From positions 62,001-126,000 of the forward strand of contig JANQNX010000007.1 of assembly GCA_028279365.1 (NCBI GenBank): a stretch of DNA of 64,000 bases, given 5' to 3'. The notes under the pieces were generated by a model that was not told the DNA's origin, did not search any database, and saw only the letters and a list, made by a program, of their open reading frames with translations. This document shows positions 60,381 to 64,000 of this stretch, piece after piece (the stretch's first letter is position 1; the number at the start of each line of letters is the position of its first letter). The stretch comes from Gammaproteobacteria bacterium (GTDB lineage Bacteria; Pseudomonadota; Gammaproteobacteria; Eutrophobiales; Eutrophobiaceae). The position numbers and the translations under genes were made by a program.

Positions 60381-60806
60381 ATGACTGATACAATTCAAGT
60401 CGATATCGTCAGTGCCGAACATGAAATTTACTCCGGTGAAGCACAGATGGTATTTGCGCCTGCCGAATTAGGTGAGGTCGGTATTGCTCCCGGTCACGCC
60501 CCCCTGGTGACCAAGATGGGACCAGGTGAAGTACGTGTTAAAGATACCGAAGGCAACGAGTCTGCGTTTTATGTGTCCGGCGGTATGCTCGAAGTCCAAC
60601 CTAAAGTTGTCACAGTTTTATCCGACACGGCGCAACGGGCTGAAGATCTGGATGAAGCGGCGATTCTTAAGGCGAAAGAAGAAGCCGAAAATGCCTTTCA
60701 CGAAAAAGGCGAGGCGATTGACTATGCCAAGGCCAGAGCAGCACTGGCTGAAACAGCCGCTCAACTGCAAACCTTGCAAAGACTTCGAAAACGCGCCGGC
60801 AGATAG
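60381..60806 (+). CDS. atpC: ATP synthase F1 subunit epsilon
   Basis: Epsilon is the rotor subunit that regulates ATP hydrolysis. The 141-residue protein has the N-terminal beta-sandwich (VDIVSAEHEIYSGEAQMVF, then GEVGIAPGHAPLVTKM) and a C-terminal helical hairpin. It is the last gene of the atp operon and is followed at once by an intrinsic terminator. Confidence 0.96.
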   Translation: MTDTIQVDIVSAEHEIYSGEAQMVFAPAELGEVGIAPGHAPLVTKMGPGEVRVKDTEGNESAFYVSGGMLEVQPKVVTVLSDTAQRAEDLDEAAILKAKEEAENAFHEKGEAIDYAKARAALAETAAQLQTLQRLRKRAGR

Positions 60807-60814
60807 AAATTACC

Positions 60815-60845
60815 AAACCCGCCTTTATGGCGGGTTTTTATTTTA
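60815..60845 (+). terminator. Intrinsic terminator after atpC
   Basis: AAACCCGCC (60815-60823) and GGCGGGTTT (60829-60837) form a perfect 9-bp stem with a TTTAT loop. It is followed by a T-rich tract (TTATTTT). It lies 8 bp past the atpC stop codon, ending the operon before glmU. Confidence 0.9.
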
Positions 60846-60890
60846 ATACTAAGACTTATTCTATTTTTACTATTCGTATAACATAGCGTT

Positions 60891-62255
60891 ATGAGTTTAA
60901 GTATTATGATACTTGCTGCTGGTCAGGGCACACGCATGTACTCTGATTGTCCGAAGGTGCTTCATTCTCTTGCCGGCCAAACCTTACTCGAACATGTTTA
61001 CCAGACAGCTGAGTCAATCACGCACAGACAGATTTACGTTGTTTATGGGCATGGCGGTCAACAGGTACCAGACAGCATGCCCGATCGTGATATCGTCTGG
61101 ATAAAACAGGAACAACAACTGGGTACCGGTCATGCGGTCAAACAGGTATTACCTGAGATACCCGATGCCAATGATGTCCTGATACTCTATGGTGATGTCC
61201 CGCTTATTACCGATGAATCCTTATCGACACTGGTCACTGCCTGTAAGGAAACCGGTTTTGGTTTAATGACCGCCTATCTGGATGACCCACGTGGCTACGG
61301 TCGAATTATTCGGGATGAAATTGGCAAGGTTATCGGCATCGTTGAGGAGAAAGATGCCTCCGATGAAGAAAGACGTATCTGCGAGATCAATACCGGTTTT
61401 ATGGCGATTAAGGCAAGTCATTTAAAAAAGTGGGTTGCCGCATTGGATAACAGTAATAGTCAGAATGAATACTATCTGACTGATACTGTAGCAATGGCAG
61501 TAGCCGATAATGTCACCATTAATTCAGTATTGGCCGAGTCTAGTATAGAAATAAAAGGGATCAATAATCGTGCTCAGCTGGCTGATGCCGAACGTTACTA
61601 TCAGCTCATACAAGCGCATCATTTAATGCATCAGGGTGTCACGTTAATGGACCCGGCGCGTTTTGATTTGCGCGGCGAGCTGGAGATTGGACGTGATAAT
61701 ACGATAGATGTGAATGTTGTAATCGAAGGTCGGGTTAAGTTAGGTAACCAGGTCTCGATAGGGGCAAACTGCTATTTAAAAGACGTTATTATTGATGATG
61801 ATGTCGAAATTAAACCGAACAGCATGATCGATAATGCTGTCATTGGTAAACGTTGTGTGATTGGCCCGTTTGCGCGTATCAGACCTGATACAACGCTGAA
61901 TGACAATGTCCATGTCGGTAACTTTGTTGAGTTAAAAAAGGCCGAGGTTGGAGACGGTTCAAAAATTAATCATCTCAGTTATATGGGCGATGTACATATC
62001 GGTAAGGACACGAATATTGGTGCAGGTGCCATCACCTGTAACTACGATGGCGCCAATAAGTATAAGACTATCATTGGTGATGCTGTATTTGTTGGTTCAG
62101 ATGTGCAGATGATCGCACCTGTCAAAGTTAACAACGGCGCAACTATTGCGGCGGGTACAACCATTACGAAAGATGTGTCTGAAGATGCCTTGGCGATATC
62201 GCGTAATAAACAACGAGAGATCGATAACTGGCCGCGGCCGGTAAAGAAAAAATAA
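60891..62255 (+). CDS. glmU: Bifunctional UDP-N-acetylglucosamine pyrophosphorylase / glucosamine-1-phosphate N-acetyltransferase
   Basis: GlmU makes UDP-GlcNAc, the precursor of peptidoglycan and LPS. The 454-residue protein has the N-terminal uridyltransferase motif LAAGQGTRMYSDCPKVLHSL and GDVPLI. The C-terminal left-handed beta-helix has the acetyltransferase residues in VELKKAEVGDGSKINHLSYM and GAGAITCNYDG. Its position directly after the atp operon is typical for Gammaproteobacteria. It faces the globin gene 5 bp away. Confidence 0.97.
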   Translation: MSLSIMILAAGQGTRMYSDCPKVLHSLAGQTLLEHVYQTAESITHRQIYVVYGHGGQQVPDSMPDRDIVWIKQEQQLGTGHAVKQVLPEIPDANDVLILYGDVPLITDESLSTLVTACKETGFGLMTAYLDDPRGYGRIIRDEIGKVIGIVEEKDASDEERRICEINTGFMAIKASHLKKWVAALDNSNSQNEYYLTDTVAMAVADNVTINSVLAESSIEIKGINNRAQLADAERYYQLIQAHHLMHQGVTLMDPARFDLRGELEIGRDNTIDVNVVIEGRVKLGNQVSIGANCYLKDVIIDDDVEIKPNSMIDNAVIGKRCVIGPFARIRPDTTLNDNVHVGNFVELKKAEVGDGSKINHLSYMGDVHIGKDTNIGAGAITCNYDGANKYKTIIGDAVFVGSDVQMIAPVKVNNGATIAAGTTITKDVSEDALAISRNKQREIDNWPRPVKKK

Positions 62256-62260
62256 AGCAG

Positions 62261-62680
62261 CTATTGATAGATAATATCAGCGCGCATCGGTACCAGCCGG
62301 GCAAGTAGTTTGTTTCTTACATTATGCTTAATGCCCGTTTCCTGCATCGCATCGATGACTAGTTTTACAAAGATATCGAATTCGGCTTCGGTAATCTCCA
62401 TGCCGGAGTGTGCCTCCACCATATCCAGCCCATCGTATTCACAGGGCCCGTCACTCAGCTGACAAATCTGATCAGAAAGTTGTGTGATCAATTCCGCATC
62501 ATCGGTGTCTTCAAATAGAAAGTCGATACGATGATGTTGATGTGACAGTGCTACCGCTCGTGTCACGAATTGATTGATTCCCTGATCGCCACCCAGTTCA
62601 TCATAGAGTGTCGTACTGTCGGCATGCGCATAATTTGCAATGAGCAATATAAAAAAAATTAAGAATGCAATTTGTTTCAT
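62261..62680 (-). CDS. Exported group I truncated hemoglobin
   Basis: This 139-residue protein has a clear signal peptide (cleavage after AHA, residue 20) followed by a 2/2 globin of group I: TTLYDELGGDQGINQFV, then GPCEYDGLDMVEAHSGMEI. The likely proximal heme histidine is H91. Truncated globins bind O2 or NO. Most are cytoplasmic, so the signal peptide is notable and implies a periplasmic location. C73 and C80 lie seven residues apart and could form a disulfide. It is transcribed toward glmU. Confidence 0.85.
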   Translation of the reverse strand: MKQIAFLIFFILLIANYAHADSTTLYDELGGDQGINQFVTRAVALSHQHHRIDFLFEDTDDAELITQLSDQICQLSDGPCEYDGLDMVEAHSGMEITEAEFDIFVKLVIDAMQETGIKHNVRNKLLARLVPMRADIIYQ

Positions 62681-63009
62681 AACATTCAGTAACTCCCTTC
62701 AAACTCTAGGGTTATTGGTTTGGTTTGAGTCCTGCCGAGAATTTCACTTGGAATTAAATTACTCAACATTATAAAAGACTGCTTATAGTTAGTAATATTT
62801 CTTCCAATATCAAAAGTTATTATTTTTTGAATATCTGCTTGAAAAAAAATAGTAATTACTAGTATGATGATCGAAAAAGATATAGATAATTTTTTTAAGC
62901 TAATATAATTTACGATTTAAATAAAGATAAATAAATTAGGTCATTAGCCAGCCCCCCAGCCATAAAGCAGCCAGGCAGCGAGCAACCACCGCAAATATAA
63001 GGGATTTAT
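62681..63009. other. AT-rich intergenic region
   Basis: This 329-bp stretch is strongly AT-rich, with long A and T runs (for example near 62815-62850 and 62885-62930), unlike most of the window. A short GC-richer patch at about 62947-62990 (AGCCAGCCCCCCAGCC, then GCAGCCAGGCAGCGAG) breaks it just before the mini-ORF at 63010. I see no gene, riboswitch or clear terminator in it. It probably carries the promoter of the downstream operon. Confidence 0.4.
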
Positions 63010-63174
63010 ATGCGCAGCGTTATATGTTTGGCACCTGCAAGTTTTGTTTTTTCTATAGTTATTTGCAATCCAGTATTAGCTGAAGAACAGCAAATAAAAT
63101 CATCAAAAATTAAAGTAACTGCTCATGTTACTCGTAGTTCGCAGTCTGCATTTCATATGCTGTGGTCGCATTAA
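63010..63174 (+). CDS. Small secreted peptide, mini-ORF 1
   Basis: This 54-codon ORF has an AAGGGA ribosome site 7 nt before its ATG. It encodes a signal-peptide-like N-terminus (MRSVICLAPASFVFSIVI, then a VLA/EE cleavage site) and a short polar tail (KSSKIKVTAHVTRSSQSAFH). Its stop (63172-63174) lies 2 bp before the ATG at 63177. I do not recognise the family; similar small exported peptides may accompany RHS-type genes, but that is not established here. Confidence 0.55.
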   Translation: MRSVICLAPASFVFSIVICNPVLAEEQQIKSSKIKVTAHVTRSSQSAFHMLWSH

Positions 63175-63191
63175 CAATGGAGTTAAATATA

Positions 63192-63335
63192 ATGTTTATC
63201 AGTTCACAGAAAGCATTACAGCGAAAGACCACTCACATTAATGACAACGTTAAGTTTTTCCGCCAATACCAAATAAGAACACGTATTAATGGAATTACCA
63301 TAATTGCTGGTGATCTTAAGGAGCGAGCCAAATGA
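63192..63335 (+). CDS. Mini-ORF 2, coupled to the FN3-type surface protein
   Basis: This ORF of 47 residues starts at the ATG at 63192, preceded by GGAG with 9-nt spacing. The frame is open from the ATG at 63177 (52 residues). The product is basic (RKTTHINDNVKFFRQYQIRT). Its stop TGA at 63333-63335 overlaps the next ATG (ATGA at 63332-63335). It may be a real small protein or a leader that couples translation. The function is unknown. Confidence 0.5.
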   Translation: MFISSQKALQRKTTHINDNVKFFRQYQIRTRINGITIIAGDLKERAK

Positions 63336-64000
63336 GTATTGTCAAGTATTCACTAAATCAATTTAACGCATGTTTCTTAACGCTACTTTATGACAAAGGT
63401 GACCGTGACTATAGCTTCGAAGGTTTTTCAATGAGTATAAAAAAAATATACCCAAATATTCAGTACACGTTATATATGGCTGTATTTTTATTAATAATTT
63501 TTCCTGGTATTGCAAAAGCATTTGAAAACCCATCATACGATGGTTCTTATAATCTCGGAACAACGAATGGATGTCAGACTCAGTATTATGATTTAGTAAT
63601 AATTGTATATTGCTACCAAAATCAGGAACTCGTCAATGGTACATGGCAAGCTGTTAGCCATAGTGTAGTTAATAAGCCGGTAGGTTCTTACACTTATCGT
63701 CTAAAAATTGATTATAATGGGCGAAGCGATTTTTTTAGTCCTCCTGCACGTTGGAATGGGACGCATTATACTGATCCTTTTACTGTCATTGTAACGCCTC
63801 CCGATGCTCCGGCTACACCGACCGGTGCACTTAACAGTAATTCTGGTGATTACGTCATAAACTGGAATACAGTTATTGGTGCAACATCCTATGAGTTAGA
63901 AGAACAACATAATGCTGGTAATTGGGCGTTAGTGCAAAATAATACGAGTACCAGTTTGCTTACTGCCAATCAAACGGACGGTAGCTATGCTTATCGTGTT
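63332..64000 (+). CDS. Surface/secreted protein with FN3-like domain, N-terminal part
   Basis: This ORF runs off the window; 223 codons are visible. Its ATG at 63332 has an excellent AAGGAG site (63318-63323) and overlaps mini-ORF 2 by ATGA. A second in-frame ATG at 63431 gives a perfect signal peptide (IFPGIAKA/FE), so the first 33 residues would be an unusual extension. Either start is possible, and 63431 may be the real one. The mature part has an N-terminal beta domain and an FN3-like domain with GDYVINWNTVIGATSYELEE and DGSYAYRV. That pattern is common in gammaproteobacterial RHS-linked surface proteins. The sequence is AT-rich, like the preceding gap. Confidence 0.7.
   Translation, partial: MSIVKYSLNQFNACFLTLLYDKGDRDYSFEGFSMSIKKIYPNIQYTLYMAVFLLIIFPGIAKAFENPSYDGSYNLGTTNGCQTQYYDLVIIVYCYQNQELVNGTWQAVSHSVVNKPVGSYTYRLKIDYNGRSDFFSPPARWNGTHYTDPFTVIVTPPDAPATPTGALNSNSGDYVINWNTVIGATSYELEEQHNAGNWALVQNNTSTSLLTANQTDGSYAYRV

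Noticed and set aside
62947-62990. Possible riboswitch in the GC-richer patch before mini-ORF 1
   Set aside because: I could not match it to the c-di-GMP or cobalamin consensus, and no stable paired core was evident.
63363-63563. 66-residue minus-strand frame at the right edge
   Set aside because: The plus strand has an FN3-type surface protein with a signal peptide and a strong ribosome site in the same place.

Overview
The window reads as a chromosomal segment of a gammaproteobacterium of moderate GC content. The main support is the block mnmG-rsmG-parA-parB-atpIBEFHAGDC-glmU (49082-62255), which is the origin-proximal arrangement of many Gammaproteobacteria. The glyQ-glyS-gmhB-plsC run and a hemB end fit the same picture. 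No rRNA, tRNA, insertion sequence, prophage or CRISPR array was recognised, and the genus cannot be named from the sequence.

Region 1 (1-9203): the 5' end of hemB; a membrane di-iron hydroxylase translationally coupled to an ArsM-type methyltransferase; folD; then, on the minus strand, glyQ-glyS-gmhB-plsC packed with overlaps. An unknown 174-residue protein and an orphan Hpt protein follow, facing a small outer-membrane protein.

Region 2 (9453-20663), all minus strand: a GldG-like ABC system (ATPase, permease, GldG-like protein, DUF4340 protein), a beta-hydroxyacid dehydrogenase, a DUF898 membrane protein with an M48 protease, and an M20 hydrolase with arginine decarboxylase speA.

Region 3 (20777-45186), accessory and surface-directed: a small Pro/Ala lipoprotein and a lipoprotein cytochrome c on a long Ala/Glu helix; a lipoprotein; a 1517-residue secreted HAF/LamG protein with a pretoxin-like C-terminus; and, overlapping its stop by ATGA, a secreted protein with a PD-(D/E)xK-like nuclease pattern. 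A response regulator and hybrid kinase are then transcribed away from a very large two-partner secretion pair, TpsA (3708 residues) and TpsB. Nested inverted repeats lie between regulator and tpsA. A chemotaxis receptor with a C-terminal sensor closes the region.

Region 4 (45245-62255): a hypothetical protein, a PiT phosphate transporter, a TlpA-like protein, a gamma carbonic anhydrase, speE, then mnmG/rsmG/parAB, the complete F1Fo ATP synthase operon and glmU. A long imperfect palindrome sits between atpA and atpG, and a strong intrinsic terminator follows atpC.

Region 5 (62261-64000): an exported truncated globin, then AT-rich DNA with two mini-ORFs chained into an FN3-domain surface protein that runs off the window.

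The most novel-looking systems are the carrier/nuclease pair at 22449-27979 and the mini-ORF chain at 63010-64000. The tpsA regulatory repeats, the atpA-atpG palindrome and the hydroxylase-ArsM pair also merit attention.
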